A DNA stretch of 44,782 nt from Arthrobacter globiformis (GTDB taxonomy: Bacteria > Actinomycetota > Actinomycetes > Actinomycetales > Micrococcaceae), in the NCBI RefSeq assembly GCF_003261175.1, contig NZ_QLNP01000076.1, positions 1 to 44,782 on the forward strand, given 5' to 3'. Made by a program: the position numbers and the translations under genes. The first letter of the stretch is position 1, and each line of letters starts with the position of its first letter. Shown here piece by piece: positions 34,896 to 41,579 of this stretch. The notes beneath the pieces were generated by a model. It ran no database searches. It had not been told where the DNA came from and saw nothing but the letters and a program-made list of their open reading frames with translations.

Positions 34896-35960
34896 ATGGA
34901 ATTCAACCGGCTGCTGCAGATCCGGCGCATCTATGCGCAAAGTGCTGCACTGGAGCTGCCCAGGGGCCAGGAGATCGTCGAACGCTGGCCGGATGCCGAC
35001 GTCGTGCTTGTCGACAATCACTGGAACATCCCGGAGGTGCACGGTGACGAAACGAACGTGCCGCGCTGGTCCCGGATCAAAACGGAGGCGCTAGTCCTGG
35101 GCGTAAAGAAAGCGCTGGCGGTCAAGCCGAATGGCCGGTCCGCGGACTTCATTGCCCCCTCCATCGCGAACGGCTGCGCCATGGCATGCGCCTACTGCTA
35201 CGTTCCCCGGCACAAGGGGTATAGCAACCCGGTAACTGTGTTCGCCAACATCGACCAGATTGCCGGGGCGCTTGAACGTCACGCCACACGCCAGGGCATG
35301 AAGCTGGAGCCCAACCAGTGCGACCCGGAACTCTGGGTCTACGACATCGGTGAAAACAGCGACTGCTCCGTCGATGCGCTGATCAGCGACAACGTGGAGG
35401 ACCTCGTCACGCTCTTCCGCGACCTGCCGACAGCCAAGCTGTCCTTCGCCACCAAGTACGTGAACCAGGCGATGCTCGAGTGGGACCACGGCGGTCACAC
35501 CAGGATCCGCTTTTCCCTCATGCCCGCGGATTTGGCCAAATCGGTTGACGTTCGTACGTCGGCGGTTGCGGAACGCATGGCTGCAATCAACGACTTCGTG
35601 GATGCAGGCTACGAGGTGCACGTGAACTTCTCGCCTGTCATCATTACGGACACCTGGCTCAGCGATTGGGAGCAGCTGCTGCGCCAACTCGATGCCACCC
35701 TGTCAGACGCCGCGAAGGCCCAACTCGCGGCGGAAGTCATCTTCCTGACTCACAACGAGGGCCTCCACGAGGTCAACCTAGGGTGGCATCCGCAGGCGGA
35801 GAACGTGCTGTGGCGTCCGGACCTCCAGGAGTCGAAGGTCTCGTCCAACGGCTTCACCAACGTCCGGTACCGTTCAAGAGCCAAGGCGGGCTACGTGCGG
35901 CAACTGACCGCGCTTATTGAGAAGATCGCTCCCTACTGCCGCATCCGCTACGCGTTTTGA
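34896..35960 (+). CDS. Radical SAM protein, spore photoproduct lyase-like
   Basis: A 354-residue radical SAM enzyme of the spore photoproduct lyase (SplB) type. The [4Fe-4S] motif is C94-x3-C98-x2-C101 (GCAMACAYCYVPRH), with the SPL-style CxYCY. Members cleave the UV thymine dimer of spores, but this lineage forms no spores. In the region where SplB has its hydrogen-donor Cys141 (a CTSD motif), this protein reads GENSDCSVDA, so the Cys (C157) is displaced. Activity is therefore uncertain. ATG 34896 follows GGGAG. The gene overlaps the convergent VOC gene by 13 nt at the 3' ends. Confidence 0.82.
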   Translation: MEFNRLLQIRRIYAQSAALELPRGQEIVERWPDADVVLVDNHWNIPEVHGDETNVPRWSRIKTEALVLGVKKALAVKPNGRSADFIAPSIANGCAMACAYCYVPRHKGYSNPVTVFANIDQIAGALERHATRQGMKLEPNQCDPELWVYDIGENSDCSVDALISDNVEDLVTLFRDLPTAKLSFATKYVNQAMLEWDHGGHTRIRFSLMPADLAKSVDVRTSAVAERMAAINDFVDAGYEVHVNFSPVIITDTWLSDWEQLLRQLDATLSDAAKAQLAAEVIFLTHNEGLHEVNLGWHPQAENVLWRPDLQESKVSSNGFTNVRYRSRAKAGYVRQLTALIEKIAPYCRIRYAF

Positions 35961-36382
35961 GGGTGCAGTTGGGGTTCCTCGGCGGTGGCAACGAGCTCTA
36001 GTTCGAAGCCGTCGGAGTTCACGAGATAAGCGGCGTAGTGTTCGGGCCCGCCAGCGTGCGGATACTTGTCCACGAACAACGGGCTCCAGCCGTGGTGCGC
36101 GCCCTCTCCAGCCAAAGCATCTACACCTTCTCGGCTCCCGGCCTTGAACGCCAGGTGATTCAACCCGGGCGCAGTGCGCTGATGTTCCCGGCTGCTCAAG
36201 TCCGGTGATTCTTCGACAACTATGTAGGTGGGACCCAGCCGCCAGCTGATTCCGCTGCCCCAATTCTGATAAATCTCGTATCCCAAGCGGGACAATATCC
36301 AGCCCCATTCTTCCTTGGCCCGCTTGAGGTTAGGCACCCACAGTTCGATATGGTGCAGGGCGCCTTTGGTGTCGTCGTTCAA
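35948..36382 (-). CDS. VOC-family protein (glyoxalase/bleomycin resistance type)
   Basis: Small metal-dependent or binding protein of 144 residues with one vicinal-oxygen-chelate fold: HHIELWVPNLKRAKEEWGW at the N-terminus (metal-type His10/His11), then QRTAPGLNHLAFKAGSREG, and PEHYAAYLVNSDGFELELVA with the Glu of the metal site near the C-terminus. The only start in frame near the expected position is TTG 36382; no strong ribosome site. Function and substrate unknown. It converges on the radical SAM gene. Confidence 0.8.
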   Translation of the reverse strand: MNDDTKGALHHIELWVPNLKRAKEEWGWILSRLGYEIYQNWGSGISWRLGPTYIVVEESPDLSSREHQRTAPGLNHLAFKAGSREGVDALAGEGAHHGWSPLFVDKYPHAGGPEHYAAYLVNSDGFELELVATAEEPQLHPQNA

Positions 36383-36524
36383 GTTGCGAGTCTTTCATGC
36401 TGTCTGGCTAGAGGATCCGTCAGCGCGTACCGGCATCCGGGGGACGGCAGGGGCCTTGGCACGGCACGATTGCATCCGCGAGGATGAAGGCGGTCCCCCG
36501 TACTGCGAAGAAGGAGTCGACGCG

Positions 36525-36866
36525 ATGACCAAGTATCTGATCTCGTTTCCGAGTGCCGCTATGGCCGTCCCTGACGAAGACCTGCAGGCCGTTTCGGATG
36601 CGGCGCACGCGGTGGTTCAGGAGGCGAAGGACGCCGGCGTCTGGGTGTTCGGCGGCGGCATCGATGAGACCATCCCGCCCGTCATGGTCGACGGCGATGG
36701 GACCGTGAGCGAGGGAACCTACCCCCAGACGGAGCAGCTCCAAGGCGGCTACGCGGTGCTGGAGCTGCCCACGTACGACGCCGCCTTGGAGTGGGCCGCG
36801 AGGATCGCGGTCGCCTGTCGTTGCCCGCAGGAGGTGCGAGCCTTCCAATACGACCCCGCAAGCTAG
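36525..36866 (+). CDS. YCII-related domain protein
   Basis: A 113-residue single-domain protein of the YCII/DGPF family (MTKYLISFPSAAM..., GVWVFGGGIDETIPPVMV, LPTYDAALEWAARIAV, CPQEVRAFQY). Members are small dimeric alpha+beta proteins, some acting as partners of ECF sigma factors or as hydrolase-like enzymes. ATG 36525 has an AAGGAG ribosome site 7 nt before it. It ends 17 nt from the convergent reductase gene. Confidence 0.85.
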   Translation: MTKYLISFPSAAMAVPDEDLQAVSDAAHAVVQEAKDAGVWVFGGGIDETIPPVMVDGDGTVSEGTYPQTEQLQGGYAVLELPTYDAALEWAARIAVACRCPQEVRAFQYDPAS

Positions 36867-36883
36867 GTCCCGGCCGGGTGACG

Positions 36884-37489
36884 TTAGCTGACGCGGCGAT
36901 AGCGGATGTGGGAGGCCAGCGGTGAGTGGAGCACCTCGGCGGGTTCGAAGCCAAAGGATTCAACCCCGTCGAAGATGCGCTCGCCCGAACCGAGCAGGAC
37001 CGGTGCGATATCGAGGGTGAGCTCGTCAATCACGCCGGCGATCAGTGCCTGGCGGACGGTCGAGGCCCCACCGGCGATGTCCACGCCTTTGTTCCCTGCG
37101 GCCTGGCACGCTGCCGAGTAAGCAGTGTCGAAGCCCTCGGTGACGAAGTGGAAGGTGGTCCCGCCGTCCATCTGGATCGGGTCGTGTTCGTGATGGGTCA
37201 GCACGAACACCGGTGCATGGTACGGCGGTATGGGGCCCCACCACCCGGTCCATTCCTCATCCCAGTCCCCGCGGATCGGGCCGAACATGTTTCGACCCAT
37301 CACATACGCGCCGCGCGGGCGCATGAGCCATTCGTTCGCGACCTTGTCGGCGTCGTTGGCTCGCGGGTCGCCGATGTGCCAGCCGTGCAGCTCCCGGCCC
37401 CGCTTGCCTAGGGGGTCTTCGCGGCTCTGGTCCGGCCCGGCGACGAAGCCGTCAAGCGAGATCGACATGTGGCAGGTGGTGTCCGGCAC
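36884..37489 (-). CDS. Dihydrofolate reductase/RibD C-terminal family protein
   Basis: A 201-residue NADPH-binding reductase-like protein. GTG 37489 is chosen because AGGAGG lies 6 nt upstream. Signature: MSISLDGFVAGPDQSREDPL at the N-terminus (residues 8-27), GAYVMGRNMFGP, PVFVLTHHEHDP and IAGGASTVRQALIAGVIDEL near the C-terminus. The family includes RibD reductase but stand-alone copies like this usually have no assigned substrate. It is convergent with the YCII gene; a shorter paralogue sits at 38285-38848. Confidence 0.88.
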   Translation of the reverse strand: MPDTTCHMSISLDGFVAGPDQSREDPLGKRGRELHGWHIGDPRANDADKVANEWLMRPRGAYVMGRNMFGPIRGDWDEEWTGWWGPIPPYHAPVFVLTHHEHDPIQMDGGTTFHFVTEGFDTAYSAACQAAGNKGVDIAGGASTVRQALIAGVIDELTLDIAPVLLGSGERIFDGVESFGFEPAEVLHSPLASHIRYRRVS

Positions 37490-37850
37490 CGCGAACCTCC
37501 TGAGTGATTGCGACTTGCACGCGGGCGTGTGTGGCGATTCTGGGGAGCTTAGCACGTGATGGCATCCTCGCCGACCGCCTTCAGCGGCTAGTCGCCGATG
37601 GTCTCCCTCCAAGTGCACGAGCCGAGCTGCTGGCCCGACGGCGGTCCGAACTTTGGGATGACCTCACTGCAACTGTTTGCAACAGATCAGCTACGACAGA
37701 GGGGGCCGTTTGGGATGCCGGCAACGGACGAACCCGAGAGTTCGGACGCCCGTTTGCTTGCAGTTGGCCCATCGAAGCCCGGCACCGATGAGCTTCGTGG
37801 ATGAGGATGCCCTACCCCATTGGCCCACATTTCAGGGTCAGACGCTTGGC
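37490..37850. other. Intergenic region, no gene seen
   Basis: About 360 bases between the AGGAGG of the reductase gene and the 3' end of the orphan membrane protein gene. Open frames here (for example from GTG 37504) lack a ribosome site and recognisable content. No strong hairpin found. Confidence 0.4.
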
Positions 37851-38228
37851 CTAGGGTCCGCCCATTAGATCGCACCCGAAAGTGCCCTGATCCGTTCGCA
37901 CGATGATAAAGACTTTGGCTTCAGCAGAAGGTGACTGCGCAAATATTTCAGCCCCTCCCGCTGTCCTAGCCTGGGAGGTCAGGCCGGTCATGTCGTGCTC
38001 GGCGGGCTTGGCATCGGGACCGCAGTTATATTCGCGGTCGGCAAATTGCACTTTGGAAGGCACTTCCTTGGGCGAAAGGACCCAGTACGACGTTTGTTGA
38101 TGGACGTTCCATAACCTCACGCAGGCGAGAACCCCTGCAAGCAGCAACGAGAAAAACAGCAATGACAAGGCGATTGGCTTCCCCCGGCTCAGGGAGCAAA
38201 CGATCCACGTATGCAACGTGAAAATCAA
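37851..38228 (-). CDS. Putative single-pass membrane protein
   Basis: A 125-residue frame starting at TTG 38228 with one strong membrane helix (IALSLLFFSLLLAGVLACVRL, about residues 20-40) and a soluble extracytoplasmic domain with two Cys (EYNCGP; FGCDLM). No family recognised and no good ribosome site or promoter; base composition is lower in GC than its neighbours. Plausible small secreted-domain protein, but it could be spurious. Confidence 0.45.
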   Translation of the reverse strand: MIFTLHTWIVCSLSRGKPIALSLLFFSLLLAGVLACVRLWNVHQQTSYWVLSPKEVPSKVQFADREYNCGPDAKPAEHDMTGLTSQARTAGGAEIFAQSPSAEAKVFIIVRTDQGTFGCDLMGGP

Positions 38229-38284
38229 TCAAGAGATAAACGAGCATTGACGTCTCCGCAAAGGGAACCTGTGACGTCGCGCCC

Positions 38285-38848
38285 TCAGCGCCTGGTCTCG
38301 TACCTGGTCAGGAGCACGCCGTCGGGAAACGTGCGGGTCTCCACCAGGCTCAGGTTCACCCAGTTGTCCAGGGCTGTGAAGAACGGCGTGCCGCCGCCCA
38401 CCAGGACCGGATGGGTGACGATCGCGTACACGTCGATCAGCCCGGCGCGCATGGCCGCCGCGGCGAGTGTGGCACCGCCGATGTCCATGAGGCCGCCGTC
38501 GTCGGCCTTGAGCCGGGTGATCTCGGTGATCGCGTCGCCGGTGACCAGGCGGGTGTTCCAGTCGACCGTGCTGGTCATGGAGGAGAACACCACTTTCGGC
38601 ATGTCCCGCCAGCGGCGGGCGAACTCGATCTGCGCCGGTGTGGCGCCAGGCTGCTGGTCGGCGGTCGGCCAGTGGGAGCTCATCGTCTCCCACAGTTTGC
38701 GCCCGTACAGCGCCAGGCCCGTCGCCCCCACCCGGTCGGACCACCATTGGAACAGCTCGTCGCTCGGTACGCTCCAGCCGAGGTCGTCGCCGGGCGCGGC
38801 GATATAGCCGTCCAGGCTCACGTTCATGCCGAAGGTCAGGTTGCGCAT
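38285..38848 (-). CDS. Dihydrofolate reductase/RibD-like family protein, second copy
   Basis: A 187-residue member of the same family as the 36884-37489 gene: MNVSLDGYIAAPGDDLGWS (residues 8-26), GLALYGRKLWETMSSHWP, KVVFSSMTSTVDW and DIGGATLAAAAMRAGLIDVY. Substrate unknown; such proteins are common stand-alone genes in actinobacteria. ATG 38848; only weak ribosome site. The two copies are not tandem but lie within 1.3 kb and are divergent in sequence, so are not a recent duplication. Confidence 0.85.
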   Translation of the reverse strand: MRNLTFGMNVSLDGYIAAPGDDLGWSVPSDELFQWWSDRVGATGLALYGRKLWETMSSHWPTADQQPGATPAQIEFARRWRDMPKVVFSSMTSTVDWNTRLVTGDAITEITRLKADDGGLMDIGGATLAAAAMRAGLIDVYAIVTHPVLVGGGTPFFTALDNWVNLSLVETRTFPDGVLLTRYETRR

Positions 38849-38964
38849 GGCGTCAGTCTCCCGCGAGCCGGTATTCGTTGTACAGACCAGCGCGGTGCGG
38901 AAAAGTCATCACCGAGGGCAGGTGTCCACCATGGGTCTTTCGTCCAGTACGTGGAACCTTTACT

Positions 38965-39195
38965 GGCACCATTCTGCTGATCGGCTCAACGCCGGATATG
39001 GCTGGGACGACGGATCCTCGGCTGACCGTGCTCACGCTGCCCAGTACGGAGCTGGGGCGTATGGGCGTCGAGACGCTGGTCGATCAGCTCGAGGAACGGG
39101 GCGGTCCCATGCGCCAGGCCGCGGTGATGTGCCGTTTCGAGGAAGGGCAGTCGACGGGACCGGCCCAGCGGAAGCCGTCGTCCACGGCAAGCTGA
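38965..39195 (+). pseudogene. Remnant of a LacI-family regulator C-terminus
   Basis: This frame encodes TILLIGSTPDMAGTTDPRLT followed by VLTLPSTELGRMGVETLVDQ, then LEERGGP, which aligns with the LacI/PurR C-terminal core (a VIGFD...TDPPLTTVRQP...ELG..A...L pattern). No DNA-binding domain or sugar-binding N-lobe is found upstream, where the 38285-38848 reductase gene and its promoter lie. It is best read as a decayed fragment left after rearrangement. The position of the truncation, within 120 nt of the reductase start, marks a likely recombination point. Confidence 0.6.
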
Positions 39196-39229
39196 GCGGA
39201 GCAGGGACGGCGCTTATGCTTCAGCCAGC

Positions 39230-39853
39230 TCAGTCCTCCGGCTCGCCCAATCCGCGGGCGGCCAGCGCCTCGCCCGTGTGGCGGGCATACGCAACGGTGG
39301 TGATGAACACCGGCAGGACCAACGCCCGGGGGTTGCGTTCCAGTCCGCGGGCTCGCGCCGAGTCCCGGACATCCGAAAAGGCGCCAGCGATGAACGGGAT
39401 ACTGCGCAGCATGATGGCGATGGTCAGGGCAAACCGCTCGGGGTCAGCGCCGAAGCGCCGGAACGGGCGGGCCAGGGAAACGACGCCGTCGAGTAGCCGG
39501 TGCAGCGGCGTGGTGGCCGTCAACAGGGACGCCGCCACCACGCACAGCAGGATGTTCAGCACAATTCGCGCGGCAACGGGCCCGCCCAGCTGCCACCACT
39601 GGAAGGCGCCGATGACCAGCAGGATGGGGAGCAGCGGCCGCACGGCGCGGAAAAGGCGCATGGGCCCGGCGCCGCTGAGCAGGAACAGTCCGCACAGAAC
39701 GGCGAGGGCCGCGGCGGCCAGCCGCCAGTCGACGATCAGGAACGAGGCCATCCCGCAGGCCAGGACCAGCAGGAACTTCAGCCACAGCGGCATGCGGTGG
39801 ATCAGGGACGTGCCGGGCACGTAGTTGGCGAGCAGGAAGCCATGGCCCCTCAC
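39230..39853 (-). CDS. bioN: ECF transporter transmembrane subunit (biotin, BioN/EcfT)
   Basis: A 207-residue membrane coupling subunit of an energy-coupling-factor importer, with about five helices and the two cytoplasmic coupling motifs ARARG (SARARGLERNP) and AARG (ALAARGLGEPED) that transmit ATPase movement. It overlaps the bioM stop by 4 nt (39850-39853). In the bioY-bioM-bioN operon it completes a biotin importer. The last gene of the operon; no clear terminator seen before the LacI remnant. Confidence 0.93.
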   Translation of the reverse strand: MRGHGFLLANYVPGTSLIHRMPLWLKFLLVLACGMASFLIVDWRLAAAALAVLCGLFLLSGAGPMRLFRAVRPLLPILLVIGAFQWWQLGGPVAARIVLNILLCVVAASLLTATTPLHRLLDGVVSLARPFRRFGADPERFALTIAIMLRSIPFIAGAFSDVRDSARARGLERNPRALVLPVFITTVAYARHTGEALAARGLGEPED

Positions 39854-40575
39854 CGGAAGTCGCCGCCTGACAGGCTCCGGGCTGAGATCGAGCGGTAATG
39901 CTCGACGGCGGCGGCAGCACCGCCGTCGTACGCTATCTGTCCGGACTCAACCACCAGAACCCGGTCCATGTCCAGCGCCAGCTCCAGGTCATGGGTGGAC
40001 ATTACGATCTGCTGGCTGAGGCCGGCCAGGGTGCGGCGCAGCAGCTCGCGGTTCCGGAGGTCCAGCAGCGTGGAGGGCTCGTCCAGCACGAGAACTCCGG
40101 GTTCCACCGCCAGCACGGACGCCAGGGCCAGGAGCTGCCGTTCCCCGCCGGAGAGTTCGTAAATGCTCTGGTCCGCGAGGGGGAGAAGCCCGAAACGGTC
40201 CAGGGCGGCGGTGGCCTGCTCCCGGCGCTCCTTCCCGCTCCGCACCGAACGACGGAGCGACAGCTCCACGTCCTCACGCCCGGTGGGCATGACCAGCTGC
40301 GAGAGGGGATCGGTGAAGACGAAGCCCACCTGCTGGCGCACGGCACGCACGTTGCGGACGGTGTCCGCGCCGTTGACCGTCACGGTGCCTTCGCTGGGAA
40401 CCACGAGGCCGTTGAGCAGGCGGAGCAGCGTCGATTTGCCCGAACCGTTGGCCCCGATCACACCGATCCGTTCCTCGGTGAGCTCCAGCGAAATGTCCTG
40501 CAGCAGAACCTTGGGGTCAGGGCGGCCGTCAACGGCCACGCTGACCCCCACGTTCCTGAGGGAGATGGTGCTCAC
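39850..40575 (-). CDS. bioM: ECF transporter ATP-binding subunit (biotin, BioM/EcfA)
   Basis: ATPase of the biotin ECF importer, 241 residues from GTG 40575. Walker A GANGSGKST, signature ELSGGERQLLALAS, Walker B VLVLDEPSTLLD and switch His in MSTHDLELAL are present. The start overlaps the bioY stop by 4 nt (GTGA). The frame stays open upstream through bioY antisense-like sequence and should not be extended. Confidence 0.95.
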   Translation of the reverse strand: MSTISLRNVGVSVAVDGRPDPKVLLQDISLELTEERIGVIGANGSGKSTLLRLLNGLVVPSEGTVTVNGADTVRNVRAVRQQVGFVFTDPLSQLVMPTGREDVELSLRRSVRSGKERREQATAALDRFGLLPLADQSIYELSGGERQLLALASVLAVEPGVLVLDEPSTLLDLRNRELLRRTLAGLSQQIVMSTHDLELALDMDRVLVVESGQIAYDGGAAAAVEHYRSISARSLSGGDFR

Positions 40576-41261
40576 TGCTGTGCGGAGGCTTCCGGTGCGG
40601 TTGCTTCCGGCGCCGCGGCCTGCGGTGTGGTGGCCCTCTGCGGGAGCTGCCGGACGCGGCGGACCAGCAGGTCGGGGAAGGCCTTGTGCAGGGCGATGGC
40701 CACCGTGACGGCGAGGACGTTCTTGATGATGTCGCCCGGGTAGAAGGGGAGGTCGGCGAGGAACGCCTTGGCGAAGTCCAGCTTGGCGTTGACCATCATG
40801 CCGGCGATGCCCAGACCGTGGACCAGCACAATGCTCGTGGCCATCGCGGAGACAAACAGCAGCACGGCACGGAACTTCACCGTACGGCGGATAACGACGG
40901 CGGCCAGCCAGCCCACCGCCGCTGCGGCGAGGGGGAACGCGATGATGTAGCCGGCGGACGGGCCGGCCAGGATGCCGAGGCCACTGCGGCCGCCGCTGAA
41001 GATGGGCAGGCCTGCCAGGCCAAGCAAGGTGTACAGCCCGACGGCGGCGAACGCGCGGCCGGGGCCGAGGGCAAGGCCGGTCAGCATGACCGCGAGGGTC
41101 TGGAGCGTGATGGGGACCCCGAGGCCGCCCACCGGGATGGCCGCCACCAGGGCTGACGCCGCGACGAGCGCGGCGAAGACGGCGATGAGTCCGAGGTCGG
41201 TGGCGTTCCAGCGTCGGCGTTTTGCCGGCTGCAGGGTGCCGGCGGAATGGGTCTGGGTCAT
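40572..41261 (-). CDS. bioY: Biotin ECF transporter substrate-binding subunit BioY
   Basis: S-component membrane protein that binds biotin, 229 residues with six helices. BioY signatures: VPITLQTLAVMLTGLALGP, GLPIFSGGRSGLGILAGPSA and GYIIAFPLAA. The last about 30 residues are an Ala/Pro/Gln-rich tail. First gene of bioY-bioM-bioN; ATG 41261 has AGGACCTCCC just upstream. Biotin is imported across the cell membrane together with BioM and BioN. I could not confirm a BioQ or BirA site by eye in the upstream region. Confidence 0.95.
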   Translation of the reverse strand: MTQTHSAGTLQPAKRRRWNATDLGLIAVFAALVAASALVAAIPVGGLGVPITLQTLAVMLTGLALGPGRAFAAVGLYTLLGLAGLPIFSGGRSGLGILAGPSAGYIIAFPLAAAAVGWLAAVVIRRTVKFRAVLLFVSAMATSIVLVHGLGIAGMMVNAKLDFAKAFLADLPFYPGDIIKNVLAVTVAIALHKAFPDLLVRRVRQLPQRATTPQAAAPEATAPEASAQQ

Positions 41262-41575
41262 GGGAGGTCCTGTCGAGGGGGTACAAACAATTATCAGCTC
41301 GTCTCGACGTTACCGGCCCGGTATTGGCCGCATTTTGTTGGTCTTCTACAAGAGGGACCGCGCGGGGTCTGGCGCTAGGCACAAATACTCGGCCCTTTGG
41401 GCGGGGGAAGGCGCTCCTCCGGAGTGGGGAAGGCGTGTTCTGGCAGGGTTGCGCTGGCCGGTAGACTTGAACGGGCCGTTCTCACGGCCGGCATCCCCGG
41501 CGTTCCAGCTTTTTCGCCGTGCGGCATGCAACCGGCCGTGCTGCGGCTTCCCTGTTGTGAAAGGCCTTACCTGCT
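41262..41575. promoter_or_regulatory. Divergent bioY / ABC-F promoter region
   Basis: About 314 bases with no full gene. Rightward elements: TAGACT -10 at 41462-41467, an adjoining 13-bp palindrome GAACGG-G-CCGTTC (41469-41481) that would overlap the transcript start, and a short upstream ORF at 41526-41579. Leftward, an AT-rich TGATAATTGTTTGT (minus strand) segment lies 20-45 nt before bioY. No named operator recognised. Confidence 0.5.
41469..41481. promoter_or_regulatory. 13-bp palindrome at predicted ABC-F transcript start
   Basis: GAACGG-G-CCGTTC, perfect arms, immediately downstream of TAGACT. Could be an operator. Confidence 0.35.
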
Positions 41576-41579
41576 TTGA
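41526..41579 (+). CDS. 17-residue upstream ORF overlapping the ABC-F start
   Basis: ATG 41526 encodes MQPAVLRLPCCERPYLL and its TGA (41577-41579) overlaps the TTG start of the ABC-F gene (TTGA). The ABC-F ribosome site (GAAAGG) lies inside it. Its own ribosome site is poor, and the frame is open further upstream (to 41397), so it may be incidental. Confidence 0.35.
   Translation: MQPAVLRLPCCERPYLL

Noticed and set aside
37504-37791. 95-residue plus-strand ORF starting at GTG
   Set aside because: No ribosome site, start lies in the leader of the divergent reductase gene, and the product shows no recognisable family.
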